Shown piece by piece: positions 17,766 to 27,267 of a stretch of DNA of 35,878 nucleotides. The translations under genes were made by a program, and so were the position numbers. The stretch's first letter is position 1; every line of letters starts with the position of its first letter. The DNA comes from Planctomycetia bacterium (lineage in GTDB: Bacteria > Planctomycetota > Planctomycetia > Pirellulales > Thermoguttaceae): contig JAUNBK010000031.1 of the NCBI GenBank assembly GCA_030527105.1, positions 1 through 35,878 of the forward strand, given 5' to 3'. Below the pieces are notes generated by a model. The model had not been told where the DNA came from. It was given only the letters and a program-made list of their open reading frames with translations, and searched no databases.

Positions 17766-18748
17766 TTCGAGTGAGGTTCCTCGGCTTGCGGGACTTGCGT
17801 GGTTTGTGGAGCTTGCGGGACTCGTTCGTCTCGCTCCGCGTGCTTTATTGGCTCGACGTGTATAATGACGTCCAGGATGCCGAGCGTACTGGCAAGCAAG
17901 CGTTTTTCTATCTCGTGGGAGAGACGATGCCCTTCTTCCACAGACATTTTTCCGTCCACATACACGTGCAAGTCGACGTCGAGATTGTTTCCCACTCGGC
18001 GCGTACGAATATTGTGCGGCTTCTCAACTCCCGGACACGCACGGACGATCTGGCGGATGGCGTCGACCTTTTCCTCCGTCGCGGCAGCATCCATGAGCGT
18101 CCCCAAGGTCGGGCAGATGATTTCCCACGCGGCAAAAATAATCATTCCGCCAACGAGGATCGTTCCAACAGGGTCAAGAAAGAGGCAAATATCACCCCAA
18201 AAGAGGCAGCACGCCACCGCCACGGCAACGGGAATCGAGCTTAAAGCGTCCGAGCGATGGTGCCACGCGTTCGCTATAAGCGCCGAGGAACGTACCTTTC
18301 GACCCACGCGCGCCGTGATTTGATATAGATATTCCTTGACGAAAATCGAAATGAGCGCAGCCCACAAGGCAATCGACCTTGGCAACTCGCGTTCAGCAGC
18401 AGGGTGTTCGATCATGTCGTGGAGTGTGAAAACGGCATTCAGTGCGAGTCGGAAGCCGACAACGACGAGGACCGCGCCGATAAAAAGAGTGACGAGCGTC
18501 TCCATCTTCGCGTGACCATAGGGGTGATCCTCGTCCGCAGGCTGTTCCCAATATCGTGCCCCCACGACGATTGCGAAATCCGTCAAAAAGTCGCTCAAAC
18601 TATGGACGGCGTCCGCGATGAGAACCTGGGAGCAGCCACAAATCCCCGCTGCGAATTTCACGCACACCAACACCAAATTGATGAGCGCCCCCCACAAAGT
18701 GACGCGCTGAATGGTATTCTGCTTGCGACATTCGTCCGTGTGCGACAT
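17762..18748 (-). CDS. CDF-family cation efflux transporter (zinc-type motif)
   Basis: 328 aa. Cation diffusion facilitators export divalent metals in exchange for protons. Six TM helices are visible. The metal site in TM2 is HSLSD and in TM5 HHRSD, an HxxxD/HxxxD pair, which points to zinc or a related metal rather than manganese (DxxxD). DEDHPYGHAKMETL is the conserved cytoplasmic loop. The C-terminal dimer domain (ACPGVEKPHNIRTRRVGNNLDVDLHVYVDGKMSVEEGH) is followed by IIHVEP and a 28-residue tail rich in Gln, Pro and Glu. It meets tolC tail to tail. Confidence 0.95.
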   Translation of the reverse strand: MSHTDECRKQNTIQRVTLWGALINLVLVCVKFAAGICGCSQVLIADAVHSLSDFLTDFAIVVGARYWEQPADEDHPYGHAKMETLVTLFIGAVLVVVGFRLALNAVFTLHDMIEHPAAERELPRSIALWAALISIFVKEYLYQITARVGRKVRSSALIANAWHHRSDALSSIPVAVAVACCLFWGDICLFLDPVGTILVGGMIIFAAWEIICPTLGTLMDAAATEEKVDAIRQIVRACPGVEKPHNIRTRRVGNNLDVDLHVYVDGKMSVEEGHRLSHEIEKRLLASTLGILDVIIHVEPIKHAERDERVPQAPQTTQVPQAEEPHSN

Positions 18749-19265
18749 TAAACGCTCCCGCTCTTTTTCGTCTTCGTTTCACTCCTGCGTTTTGCTCCTG
18801 CGCGCGACCTCGTTGGATTCTGACCGAAGCGATTGCGCATATCTGTCGAGGAGACGCACATTCAATAGTTTCATTCTAGCAGGAAGCGGTTTGTTGTCAA
18901 GCCCCCGCCCGCAGCACTCTCCCGCATTGTTGTCCCGCAAGTGAAAGATTCTGACTCGAATGGGGCTGGAGGGCGGCTCAAATTCTCCCGCGAAAAGCGC
19001 ATGATCGTGCGGAACAGATCGTTCAATTTTCATAAACAAAAAAAATTCCCATGTTTTTGTAAAAAAGAGGAAAATTTTTGCCTAAAACGGGGGGCGGGGG
19101 ATTGAAATATTTGCCGAATTCTGGTTAAAATATAGGGAGTGCTATTTTGCAGAACTGATTGCTTGTCCGTCAAATGTGCCGACCAATGAGGTTTGGGCGT
19201 GGCAAGATACTTTTTCAACGATCCCTATGGGGTGAGATTATTCGTATTTAAGGAGAGACAGAATT
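18749..19265. other. Intergenic region, 517 bp, between the CDF and TPR genes
   Basis: No convincing gene. Short open frames on both strands here (for example 18779-19039 minus) have no ribosome site, no recognisable domain and ordinary composition. The region carries the 5' ends of two divergent genes. It contains a G-rich run (GGGGGGCGGGGG) near 19089 and the likely promoter at 19102-19131. Confidence 0.5.
19102..19131 (+). promoter_or_regulatory. Probable sigma-70 promoter of the TPR-Exb cluster
   Basis: TTGAAA at 19102-19107 and TAAAAT at 19126-19131 are separated by 18 bases. The start would be near 19138, leaving a leader of about 125 bases before the ATG at 19266, which has an AAGGAG ribosome site. 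Confidence 0.45.
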
Positions 19266-22200
19266 ATGCTCTGGAACCGTTCACACTTATTCCTAAACGC
19301 GATGTTATCGTTGCTGGTCATTTGCCTTCTCGCGTCAGGCACGAACGTCTATTCTCAAGCAGCGAAGAAAGAATCGGATCAAGTCCGCCTAACGAGAAAG
19401 TTTCTCGAAGGGCTTCAGCGTGAGGGTTTTTGCGACCTTGGGATTTATTACCTTGAGCGCGAAAAAGCCGCCAATCGTCTGCCGCCTGAGATTTTGGAGA
19501 CCTACGATTTTGAGCTTGCTATGATGGCGGCGGGGGCGCTCGCTACCGTTCGCACTGTGGACGAGTACCTTGAATTGTGCGACAAAACGATCGTTCTCCT
19601 TGAAAAATTCACTAAGGAGAAGCAAGATCACGAATATTTCGGGCGCTCTGCTATTCTCCTTTCGCGTATGCGTTTGGGAAAAGCTGATTTCTTGGCGACC
19701 ACGAGCAAGGGGAAAAAAGTGCCAGAGGAAGAGCGCACGAAGATGATTGCTCAGGCGAGAGAAACCCTCTTGAAAAACGTCGAAAATCTTAAACAATTGG
19801 AAGACATCGCGAAAAAGAACGCCGCGAAAATCAACCCTGAGGAAAATCGCGAGGCGTATCTTAACGCCCTTATTCCGCTCAACAATATTCGTCTTTCGAT
19901 CGGCGACTCTTACTACGAGCTTTCGCGCACCTATCCTGCCGGGAGCAACGAGCAGAAAGAGAATCTTAATCAAGCGTTGGCGCGATACAATCAGTTGAAA
20001 GACAAGTATGCCGACACCCTCCCGGGCGTGGAAGGAACGATTGGCGCGGGGCAAGTCCTCTTCGACCTCAAGAAATTCACGGGTTCTGAAAACGCGGCGG
20101 AAGTCCTTCTCATTTTCTTGTACAAATACGTCGATAAGTGCGACGATTTCATTTTCCCTTATTACTCGCGCGCGGCATCCATTTATGTCGGGTGCTACCT
20201 TGATCCCTCGTGCAAGATGGAGAAGGCGGAGGATTTCGAGTTTATGGAAAAAATCTTCCAAGCCCTTTATGCCACCCCGCAGACTCAGGAGCTGACGTCG
20301 AGAAGAAGGGCGCCAAATGCCGATTTAATCCTCTTCTACATCAACTACGTGCGCTTTTTGGAACTCTATGGTCAAAAAGCGATTCCGGCGGAATTAAAGA
20401 CCACCGCCGACAAGCGTTTGAAGGATATTATGGATCGGCTTGTGAAAATCAAGCAGAATCCCCACGCCGAAACAATGGCGGATCTCACGGCAAAATACGC
20501 GCCGGAGTCGGTCGAAGTCCAGAAGGAGACCAATTATAACTTCGAGAACTACAAGGAGTGCAAGGTCTACAAGGAGCTCGGCACTTTCGCGAACAATCTC
20601 TGGGTGCAAATCTCTGAGAAGCAGGTTCAGGCGAACGAGGAACCAGATCCGGCGAAAAAGTCTGCCATCATTGGAGAAAGAAACGAACTCACGAAAAAGG
20701 CTATTGAGGTTTATGAGTATCTCGACTCGATGCACGAGCAAATGGAGAAGGACAACGCCAGCATTGAAACGCTGCTCAAACACCGACTTTATCGCGGGTA
20801 TCTCTATTTCTACATCGACGAGCACATGCGAACGGTCGAAATTATGGACGAAATCGTCCAGAAATATCCCAAGTCCCAATTCGCGATGCGGGCTTCGTCC
20901 TTTGCGCTCCAGATTTATCCCGTCTTGATTGAGCGCGTCAATCGTCAAGAGCGTTCTTCTGGTGTGGAACCAGGAAAAAGAGGCTACGCACTCAAAGAGC
21001 GTGGGATGATGTTCAAGTCGATTCAAAATGCGCAGAAACTCCTTGACGAGGGGGATGAGCTTGGCGACGAACCCCGCGCGGCGGCGGAGAAAGCCATCGC
21101 AAAGGCGTGGTCGCTTTTGAGTATCACGTCCATCAAGGCGGGAGACGAGCAGAATGCGATCCAGTGCTTGAAAAAAATCCCAGAGGACAGCGAGTCGCGC
21201 GGAGACACGGAGATTGCGCTTGGTTTCACGTTGTGGAAGGAGTATGTTGCCTACATGCGAGCCGATGACGACAAGAAAACCCTCTCGGCCGCCGAGGCGG
21301 CGGAAGTGCGCGACCGCGCGAGACAGTATTTGGTCGATGGTGCGCAACACTTGAAAAAACGCGTCGAGTCCGGTGCTGAGGCTACAGAGCTTTCTGTCGC
21401 GGCAGTCGTCACGTTGTGCCAAGTCTTGGCGCAGTCCGGGAAGGGGCTAGAAACACAAGCCGCCTCGGCGGAGCCAGAGCAGGGCGCTGAGGGCGAGGCG
21501 ACGGAAGGTGCTGCAACGGAGGGCGAGGCTGCCGAGGGTGCCACTGCGGCGCAAACCGACACGACCCAAGAGATTCTCGGCTGGCTCAACGATCCGATTA
21601 TTGGTCCCTACACGCTCTACAAAGCGAATAGTCCTCTGGTCGCGGGATTGAAGCAGCCCATTTTGAACACCGCGCTCCAGGCGTACGTCACGAGCAACGA
21701 CGAGGAGGAGGCGGAGAAAATCCTGAATGATCTCGAAGCGATGGCAAGCGAGGGTGGCGACGCTGGTATGGAAGAGCGACTCACTATGACGTACATCCGT
21801 TTGGGGCAGGAGTTGGAGGAAACGCTCCGACAGCTCACTCAGGAGGGGGACGCGGAGAACGTCGCGAAAGTCCAGAAGGGCTTCGAGATGTTCCTCGATC
21901 GTATTCGAAAACGCGACTCCGGCAACACCTTTGGTTCCCTTATGTGGGTTGCGCAAATGTATCTCTCCATGGCGGACGGCGTCTCTGGGAAGAGCGTCGC
22001 GGCGGCACAAGCTGCCGAGCGGTACTATTCGAACGCGGCGGAAACTTATGCGGACCTTTCGAAGCGCGTCACGAGCGATCCAGAATTCCTCACCCGTCGC
22101 GACGGTGCCTCGGACGAGGACCATGCTGCCCGGGTCAAGAAAACCCTGAGCACGATCAACATGCGTATTGCGGCGTGTCTCGTTAAACAGGGCGATTATG

Positions 22201-23552
22201 AGAAAGCAATTGAGATTTATGGCGAGATTTTGAAGGAGCAGTCTGGTGCGTTCTCACTCCAATTGGAGACTGCCGAGGCGATGCTCGCGTGGGGGAGGCA
22301 GACGAAAGACCCCGCAGAAAAGATCAAAATCATCAAGAAAAGTCTCATGGGCGACGTCCCGGTTGTCGTCGACAAGAAAAAGCAGAATGCCATTTTCGGG
22401 TTCAATAAATTGTTCCAAACGTACGACAGACGCTTCAAGACCGAGAAACGTCCTGAGGAACTGGAGTTGATCCGCGTCGTCTATTTCCACATCCAAGCCT
22501 GTTTGGTGGAGGCTCGGCTTATTCTCGCGGAAGCGGGGGACAGTCCGGAGTCCAACTTCAAGAGCGCTCAAAAGCGTATCAACAATATCTTCCAAACCTA
22601 CGACGACATGGGTGGCGAAACAGAGTCCGGAGAGCAGTATCGCGACATCTTCGACGCACTTTTGCGCCGCGCGCAGACGGGTTTGAAGGAGGACGCCAAA
22701 GGTTTGAAGGCGCTCACAAAGGTCGTCTACGAGGCGAAGGACGAGGTCGACCCGGTTCAGGTCGCGAAAAACAGAACGATTGAGGAGGAAGAGGACGCAC
22801 GACTCGCTCAGGAGGAAGACCGTGCCCGCCGTGCCATGACGCCTCCTGCGAAACCAATGAATCCCATAGTTCTTTGGGGCGGTATCGGTCTTGCGGTCCT
22901 CGTGACGATCTTCGGGCTTATTTATATCATGATGCCCAAGAAGGGGCTGGCGGACAAACGGCGTGCCGCCATGGCGCAGAGTACGACTCTTTCCGAGGTG
23001 CCGACCGATTTCGACGTCCCAAGTCAGGTGACTGTTCCAGAGGGACTTGGCGAGGAGCCAGCGCCGGATGCCACCGAGGCGATGAACGTCTTTGCTGCGT
23101 TGGGTATTGGTGACGCGCCTGTCCACATCCCGACCACACCGACTGAGAAGGTCTCCTTGGACATTCCTCTCTTCACGACGGACGAACCAGCGGCTCCTTC
23201 GGCACCGGAGAAAAAGTCTCCACCTGAGAAGAAACCTGCGCCGAAACCCGTGAAAAAACCCGCTGCGGGCGCGTCCTCGCATGGTGAGGAATCGGGCGGA
23301 GGGACAAAATCTGAGCCTGAGGCGAAGCGACCCGTTGTGAGAAAGCCCGTCGTGAAGAAGCCCGCGCCGGAGCGAAAGGGTGAGGACGAAGCCTCGACCC
23401 CAACCCAAGCGCCATCAGCCCAGACGCCCCCGACCTCTTCGGCACCTGGGGGGGAGGAATCTTCCGCCTCGAAGCCGGTGGTGAAAAAGGTGATCAAGAA
23501 GGTCGTGAAGCGTCCTTCCTCGGACGACTCGTCTGGCGAGGGATTGCGTTGA
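19266..23552 (+). CDS. Giant TPR-rich membrane protein of the Exb cluster
   Basis: 1428 aa, function not known. A signal peptide (hydrophobic 8-24, VYSQA) exports the N-terminus. About 1150 residues of helical, TPR-like pairs follow (for example CLVKQGDYEKAIEIYGEIL and KHRLYRGYLYFYIDEHMRTVEIMDEIVQKYPKSQFAMRAS), interrupted near residue 737-760 by a low-complexity Gly-Glu-Ala-Thr stretch. One TM helix at about 1199-1221 (IVLWGGIGLAVLVTIFGLIYIMM) is followed by MPKKG, so the last 205 residues are probably cytoplasmic. That tail is unstructured and rich in Pro, Lys and Glu, with repeated KPVVKK-like units. Such architecture suggests a scaffold that reads something in the periplasm. It heads a same-strand cluster with a second TPR protein and ExbB-ExbD-ExbD, a likely functional unit. 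Confidence 0.85.
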   Translation: MLWNRSHLFLNAMLSLLVICLLASGTNVYSQAAKKESDQVRLTRKFLEGLQREGFCDLGIYYLEREKAANRLPPEILETYDFELAMMAAGALATVRTVDEYLELCDKTIVLLEKFTKEKQDHEYFGRSAILLSRMRLGKADFLATTSKGKKVPEEERTKMIAQARETLLKNVENLKQLEDIAKKNAAKINPEENREAYLNALIPLNNIRLSIGDSYYELSRTYPAGSNEQKENLNQALARYNQLKDKYADTLPGVEGTIGAGQVLFDLKKFTGSENAAEVLLIFLYKYVDKCDDFIFPYYSRAASIYVGCYLDPSCKMEKAEDFEFMEKIFQALYATPQTQELTSRRRAPNADLILFYINYVRFLELYGQKAIPAELKTTADKRLKDIMDRLVKIKQNPHAETMADLTAKYAPESVEVQKETNYNFENYKECKVYKELGTFANNLWVQISEKQVQANEEPDPAKKSAIIGERNELTKKAIEVYEYLDSMHEQMEKDNASIETLLKHRLYRGYLYFYIDEHMRTVEIMDEIVQKYPKSQFAMRASSFALQIYPVLIERVNRQERSSGVEPGKRGYALKERGMMFKSIQNAQKLLDEGDELGDEPRAAAEKAIAKAWSLLSITSIKAGDEQNAIQCLKKIPEDSESRGDTEIALGFTLWKEYVAYMRADDDKKTLSAAEAAEVRDRARQYLVDGAQHLKKRVESGAEATELSVAAVVTLCQVLAQSGKGLETQAASAEPEQGAEGEATEGAATEGEAAEGATAAQTDTTQEILGWLNDPIIGPYTLYKANSPLVAGLKQPILNTALQAYVTSNDEEEAEKILNDLEAMASEGGDAGMEERLTMTYIRLGQELEETLRQLTQEGDAENVAKVQKGFEMFLDRIRKRDSGNTFGSLMWVAQMYLSMADGVSGKSVAAAQAAERYYSNAAETYADLSKRVTSDPEFLTRRDGASDEDHAARVKKTLSTINMRIAACLVKQGDYEKAIEIYGEILKEQSGAFSLQLETAEAMLAWGRQTKDPAEKIKIIKKSLMGDVPVVVDKKKQNAIFGFNKLFQTYDRRFKTEKRPEELELIRVVYFHIQACLVEARLILAEAGDSPESNFKSAQKRINNIFQTYDDMGGETESGEQYRDIFDALLRRAQTGLKEDAKGLKALTKVVYEAKDEVDPVQVAKNRTIEEEEDARLAQEEDRARRAMTPPAKPMNPIVLWGGIGLAVLVTIFGLIYIMMPKKGLADKRRAAMAQSTTLSEVPTDFDVPSQVTVPEGLGEEPAPDATEAMNVFAALGIGDAPVHIPTTPTEKVSLDIPLFTTDEPAAPSAPEKKSPPEKKPAPKPVKKPAAGASSHGEESGGGTKSEPEAKRPVVRKPVVKKPAPERKGEDEASTPTQAPSAQTPPTSSAPGGEESSASKPVVKKVIKKVVKRPSSDDSSGEGLR

Positions 23553-23681
23553 GAGTGAATGTGTTCGCGTGAGAGTGTGTCGGCATTATCCAGCGGCGCA
23601 TTCTCACGAAGACACGACAAACCTGCGGCAATTTAGAATAAAACTAGAATAGCATTAGAATAAAAGGGTAAAGGAGTAGAT

Positions 23682-24698
23682 ATGAAGCGTCTTTTCATGG
23701 TGTTATCGGCGGTTTCGATATTTGGTGTGTTGGTTGGTGAGGTTTATGCAGACCGCGTCTTCCGGTACAGCACCGAGAACGCGCCGCTTGTCACGGTTAC
23801 GGCGACGTCGCCAGACACCGTGACGATCGACCGTAACGGTATGGAAGAAGTGATTCCAGTGGACGATGTGAAGCAGATTGTGTACGACGGAGAGCCTTCT
23901 CAATTCGGCACGGCTCGCGAAATGATGTCAAATGGGCAAAACGAGGATGCGCGCGACCTCCTCAGGAACGTGAAGGACAACATCCTCAACAGCGAGTTCC
24001 AAAAGCAGGAGCGTGACTATTTATTGGCGATGGCGTGCGTGCGAATTGCCTACTCGGGCGGAGATGTTTCTTTGCGCGACGCGGCAGGTATGCTCAACAC
24101 CTATCTTAAAAAGCACACGCGCAGCTTCCACACGTACGAGTTGACGCTGCTTTTGGGCAATATTGCCGTTCAGATGAAGAATTGGAAGGTTGCTGAAGGG
24201 GCGTTTTCCACGCTCGCGAAGTCAGAGAATATGGGCTACAAAGCCCGGGCGTACGATGGAATCGGGAAGGTGTGCATCGCTTTAGGGCGAGGCAACGACG
24301 CGTTAAAGGCGTACACGGAGATGCGGCGCATCGTCACGGATTCCATCGAGGGCGAACTTCAAGCGGAGCTTCTCGTTGCGTGTCAATTAGGGCAGGCGCG
24401 CGCAGACGTTGCCAACAAGAATTATGAGGAGGCGGAGAAAAAGTGTGAAGAGGTTTTGAAGAAAATTTCTCGCACCGACACCGTGATGAATGCGAACGCA
24501 TACAACACGCTGGGATCAGCGCTCGAGAAACAACGAGGTAAGGCGAAGGACGCGATGCTCGCTTACATGCACACGTTCCTTCTCTATAATACCGACCCGC
24601 TCACGCGATTCGAGGCACTTGAGAAGCTGATCGCGTTGGCAGAAAAAGAGGGAGACACAACGCGTGCAACGCAGCTCAGAGGCTACATGCACCAATGA
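23682..24698 (+). CDS. Secreted TPR-repeat protein of the Exb cluster
   Basis: 338 aa. A signal peptide (MKRLFMVLSAVSIFGVLVGEVYA) is followed by a small beta region (PLVTVTATSPDTVTIDRNGMEEVIPVDDVKQI) resembling a ligand- or partner-binding strand module. A TPR solenoid runs from about residue 85 to the end, with clear units such as GYKARAYDGIGKVCIALGRGNDALKAYTEM. It ends inside the repeats with no TM helix, so it is probably periplasmic. The AAAGGAG ribosome site is well placed. In the 129-base gap before it, TTAGAATAAAA-like words repeat (23632-23664). It lies between the giant TPR gene and exbB. Confidence 0.83.
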   Translation: MKRLFMVLSAVSIFGVLVGEVYADRVFRYSTENAPLVTVTATSPDTVTIDRNGMEEVIPVDDVKQIVYDGEPSQFGTAREMMSNGQNEDARDLLRNVKDNILNSEFQKQERDYLLAMACVRIAYSGGDVSLRDAAGMLNTYLKKHTRSFHTYELTLLLGNIAVQMKNWKVAEGAFSTLAKSENMGYKARAYDGIGKVCIALGRGNDALKAYTEMRRIVTDSIEGELQAELLVACQLGQARADVANKNYEEAEKKCEEVLKKISRTDTVMNANAYNTLGSALEKQRGKAKDAMLAYMHTFLLYNTDPLTRFEALEKLIALAEKEGDTTRATQLRGYMHQ

Positions 24699-24910
24699 GA
24701 GAGTGGCAGAGGGGAGGATTCTCAAAAAAATTCCAGTTTTTTCGCGAAATTTTGCCCCTCACCCCATTTTATATTTTCAAATTTGTTGTAAACTTATAGG
24801 AAGAAGTAGAAAGAGAGTTTGTGGAGTTATAATTAACTTCAATCGTTTTCTCTTTTCCATAACGCGAAATAATTTATACGAACGATAATAGCTAGATTTT
24901 GGAGGTTGTA

Positions 24911-25690
24911 ATGAAGCAAAGATCTTTGCTTGGTTGGGTTGGTGCGGGACTTGTTTCCCTCGTCCTTGGTTCTGCTTTTGTGGCTGCCTTTTCGGCGGTC
25001 TTGGTGATGGACGCTCCTGTGGCGTTTGCTCAGGAAGCCGAACAGGCGGCGAAAAACGACACGAACCTGCTCGTCTGGACGTGGAATTCCTTGGGTCCCA
25101 CGTATAGTATCACCTTTTTGCTCATTTCTTTTGCTTTTGTCGCCCTGTGTTTCAAGTACGGGCTGGCGTTGCGTCGCACCCAGAACATTCCTCTTGGAAT
25201 GGCGGAACAGTTTGAGGAGTTGCTTAATCAGCGTCAATTCCAACAGGCTTACGAGATGACGAAGAATGACGATTCTTATCTCGGACAAGTTCTCACGGCG
25301 GGGCTTGCCAAGCTCACCTCGGGCTACGACAAAGCGGTTGAAGCCATGCAGGAAACGTCCGACAGCTTCTCCATGTCGCTCGAGCACGGCTTGAGCTACA
25401 TAGGTTTGATCGCTTCGACCGCCACAATGGTCGGGCTTCTCGGAACGGTGCAAGGTATGATTATGTCCTTCCAAGTTATCGCGAACGCCGTCACGGCGCC
25501 GAAGCCGAACGAGTTGGCGGGTGGTATTTCGACCGCTATGTTCACGACCATGGTCGGGTTGATGGTCGCGATTCCCGCGCTCGTTGCTTACCAAGTGCTC
25601 AAAAACCGGCTTGCGCGAACCATTTTTGAGGTGAGCGCAATTAGCGAAGACCTTCTTGGAAAAGTGTTGGCTTCCGCTCAGAAGAAATAA
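24911..25690 (+). CDS. exbB: MotA/TolQ/ExbB proton-channel family protein
   Basis: 259 aa. ExbB/TolQ proteins form the pentameric stator that, with ExbD/TolR, turns proton flow into mechanical work across the envelope. The start is the ATG at 24911, directly after GGAGG. The N-terminus is a signal-like hydrophobic stretch ending VAFAQEA, an extension common in this family outside enterobacteria. TM1 is ITFLLISFAFVALCFKYGLAL; a cytoplasmic domain follows (NQRQFQQAYEMTKNDDSYLGQVLTAGLAKL). The last two TMs are in LSYIGLIASTATMVGLLGTVQGMIMSF and GGISTAMFTTMVGLMVAIPALVAY, with the conserved GLLGTV and T-rich pore lining. Its 3' end is 26 bases from the first exbD. Confidence 0.93.
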   Translation: MKQRSLLGWVGAGLVSLVLGSAFVAAFSAVLVMDAPVAFAQEAEQAAKNDTNLLVWTWNSLGPTYSITFLLISFAFVALCFKYGLALRRTQNIPLGMAEQFEELLNQRQFQQAYEMTKNDDSYLGQVLTAGLAKLTSGYDKAVEAMQETSDSFSMSLEHGLSYIGLIASTATMVGLLGTVQGMIMSFQVIANAVTAPKPNELAGGISTAMFTTMVGLMVAIPALVAYQVLKNRLARTIFEVSAISEDLLGKVLASAQKK

Positions 25691-25716
25691 GTTCATTTCC
25701 TGACAGGAGGTAAAAA

Positions 25717-26205
25717 ATGGCACGAAAACGTCCACAAGAGAAAGTTGTCGAGGGAGACAATACGCCGATGATTGACATGGTGTTTCAGCTCCTGATCTTT
25801 TTCTTGATTTTGATTAATTTTTCCGAGGCCGACCAGAATCAGATGGTCGTTCTGCCGGAGAGCAACATGGTCAAGCCGCCCGAGCAGCCGATTGAGAACG
25901 CTCTGACGCTCCAGATTGCGCCGAAGCCCTCGGGATACAAAATTTTCCTCGGTGCCAACGAAATTGACTTTAATGTTCCCAACAAGAAGAACCCTGCTGC
26001 TGAGATCGATTTCTCGCGTCTCAAGGCCAGCCTGAAGAGTGAGGTTGACTATGTCGTGAGAACCAAGAAAAAGGCGGCTGCAGAAATGACGGTCATTATT
26101 CGTGCGCACCAGGATACGGAAATACATTTTGTTCAGAAGGTGATTCGGGAGTGTCAGTATACTGGCATTGATACCTTTGCACTTCGTGTGAAACAAAAGC
26201 AGTAG
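25717..26205 (+). CDS. exbD: ExbD/TolR family protein, first copy
   Basis: 162 aa. ExbD is the single-span partner inserted in the ExbB pore. The motif NTPMIDMVFQLLIFFLIL holds the essential proton-carrying Asp20, and the rest is a small periplasmic domain ending in a helix-strand (MTVIIRAHQDTEIHFVQKVIRECQYTGIDTFALRV) typical of ExbD. An AGGAGGT ribosome site precedes the ATG. It shares the MARK start and the TPMIDMVFQLLIFF segment with the following gene but differs in its periplasmic domain, so the pair may form a heteromer. Confidence 0.93.
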   Translation: MARKRPQEKVVEGDNTPMIDMVFQLLIFFLILINFSEADQNQMVVLPESNMVKPPEQPIENALTLQIAPKPSGYKIFLGANEIDFNVPNKKNPAAEIDFSRLKASLKSEVDYVVRTKKKAAAEMTVIIRAHQDTEIHFVQKVIRECQYTGIDTFALRVKQKQ

Positions 26206-26220
26206 GAGGGAGAAGGAAAA

Positions 26221-26685
26221 ATGGCACGTAAAAAAGGCGGTACGGAAGAGGTCAAAGGGGATATGACCCCGATGATTGACATGGTCTTCCAGCTGTTGAT
26301 CTTTTTTATCCTTACGCTCAAAATTGTTGATGCGGAGGGTGATTTTAACATGAAAATGCCACTACAGGCCGGCGTCAACCAGCAGGCGGACATTGAGCCT
26401 CCAGAAACGATTACGCTTTTCCTCAACGCACAGTCCAACGGGGATTTGGCTTCCATCACCATTGGGAGCAAAACCGGTACGAAGGTGCCGCTCGGAGAGT
26501 TGAGCAATTTGATTCGTGGGAGAGTTGGTGGCACTGGCGGAGGGAGCGATCCTACCGTCGAGCTTGCGCCGGACGGGCATTTGAAGTACGCTTATGTCGT
26601 TCAGGTATTAGGTGCCTGTTCTGGACGGATGAAAGATGGAAAAATCGAGAAGCTCGCGTCGAAGATTAAGTTTGCGGGTTTATAA
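26221..26685 (+). CDS. exbD: ExbD/TolR family protein, second copy
   Basis: 154 aa. Same membrane segment as the first copy (MTPMIDMVFQLLIFF, Asp20) followed by a different periplasmic domain with a Gly-rich insert (GRVGGTGGGSDP) and the family helix LKYAYVVQVLGACSGRMKDGKIEKLASKIKFAGL. It starts 15 bases after the first exbD, and a strong terminator follows 15 bases after its stop, so it closes the cluster. Two divergent ExbD paralogues behind one ExbB is a known arrangement in this protein family. Confidence 0.92.
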   Translation: MARKKGGTEEVKGDMTPMIDMVFQLLIFFILTLKIVDAEGDFNMKMPLQAGVNQQADIEPPETITLFLNAQSNGDLASITIGSKTGTKVPLGELSNLIRGRVGGTGGGSDPTVELAPDGHLKYAYVVQVLGACSGRMKDGKIEKLASKIKFAGL

Positions 26686-26700
26686 TACTCGAGCGTTTGA

Positions 26701-26727
26701 AGCCCCTCCATTTGGCAGGGGCTTTTT
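26701..26727 (+). terminator. Rho-independent terminator of the TPR-Exb cluster
   Basis: AGCCCCT and AGGGGCT form a perfect 7-bp stem around a 9-base loop, followed by TTTTT. It lies 15 bases after the second exbD stop. Confidence 0.9.
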
Positions 26728-26763
26728 CGTATCTTGGGTGAAAATTTATAGGGACTGCATAAA

Positions 26764-27267
26764 ATGGAAATTACTCTCGTGCGTGGCGATATCACGCAAA
26801 TGAAGGTTGATGCGATCGTCAATGCGGCAAATTGCACCCTCTTGGGTGGTGGCGGAGTCGATGGTGCCATTCATCGCGCGGCGGGACGACGTCTCTTGGA
26901 GGAATGCAAGGCTTTGGGGGGCTGCAAGACGGGCGAGGCGAAGATCACACAGGGCTACCGACTTCCCGCAACTTGGGTCATTCATACTCCAGGTCCGCGT
27001 TGGGGGGGGGGATCGCATGGCGAACCTCAGCTCCTTGAAAACTCCTATCGAAATTCTCTCATTCTGGCAGAGGAGAAAAAATGTCGAACAATTGCGTTTC
27101 CGTCCATTAGCACGGGCGTTTATCATTTCCCTCTCGACTTGGCTGCACCGATTGCAATCCGAACCGTTCGCGATTTTCCCGCTCGGTTTATAGAAACCGT
27201 TTTTTTCGTTTGCTTCGATAAGAAAACATTTCAAGCGTATTCTTCGGCTTTAAATGCTTCTCGTTGA
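26764..27267 (+). CDS. Macro-domain protein, probable ADP-ribose / O-acetyl-ADP-ribose hydrolase
   Basis: 167 aa. Macro domains of the YmdB/MacroD type bind ADP-ribose and remove it from proteins or from O-acetyl-ADP-ribose. Visible motifs: GDITQMKVDAIVNAAN (ADP-ribose binding), the glycine loop GGGGVDGAIHRAAG with the catalytic Asp, WVIHTPGPRWGGG, and the phosphate loop FPSISTGVYHFP. The usual Gly-Tyr after GVY is His-Phe here. An AGGGA site lies 9 bases before the ATG. The last four codons and the stop (NASR then TGA) lie inside a truncated copy of the dispersed repeat, so the natural C-terminus was probably replaced or extended by repeat insertion. Confidence 0.92.
   Translation: MEITLVRGDITQMKVDAIVNAANCTLLGGGGVDGAIHRAAGRRLLEECKALGGCKTGEAKITQGYRLPATWVIHTPGPRWGGGSHGEPQLLENSYRNSLILAEEKKCRTIAFPSISTGVYHFPLDLAAPIAIRTVRDFPARFIETVFFVCFDKKTFQAYSSALNASR

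Noticed and set aside
18779..19039. 86-codon minus-strand open frame upstream of the CDF gene
   Set aside because: No ribosome site, no hydrophobic or conserved motif, and it overlaps the probable control region.
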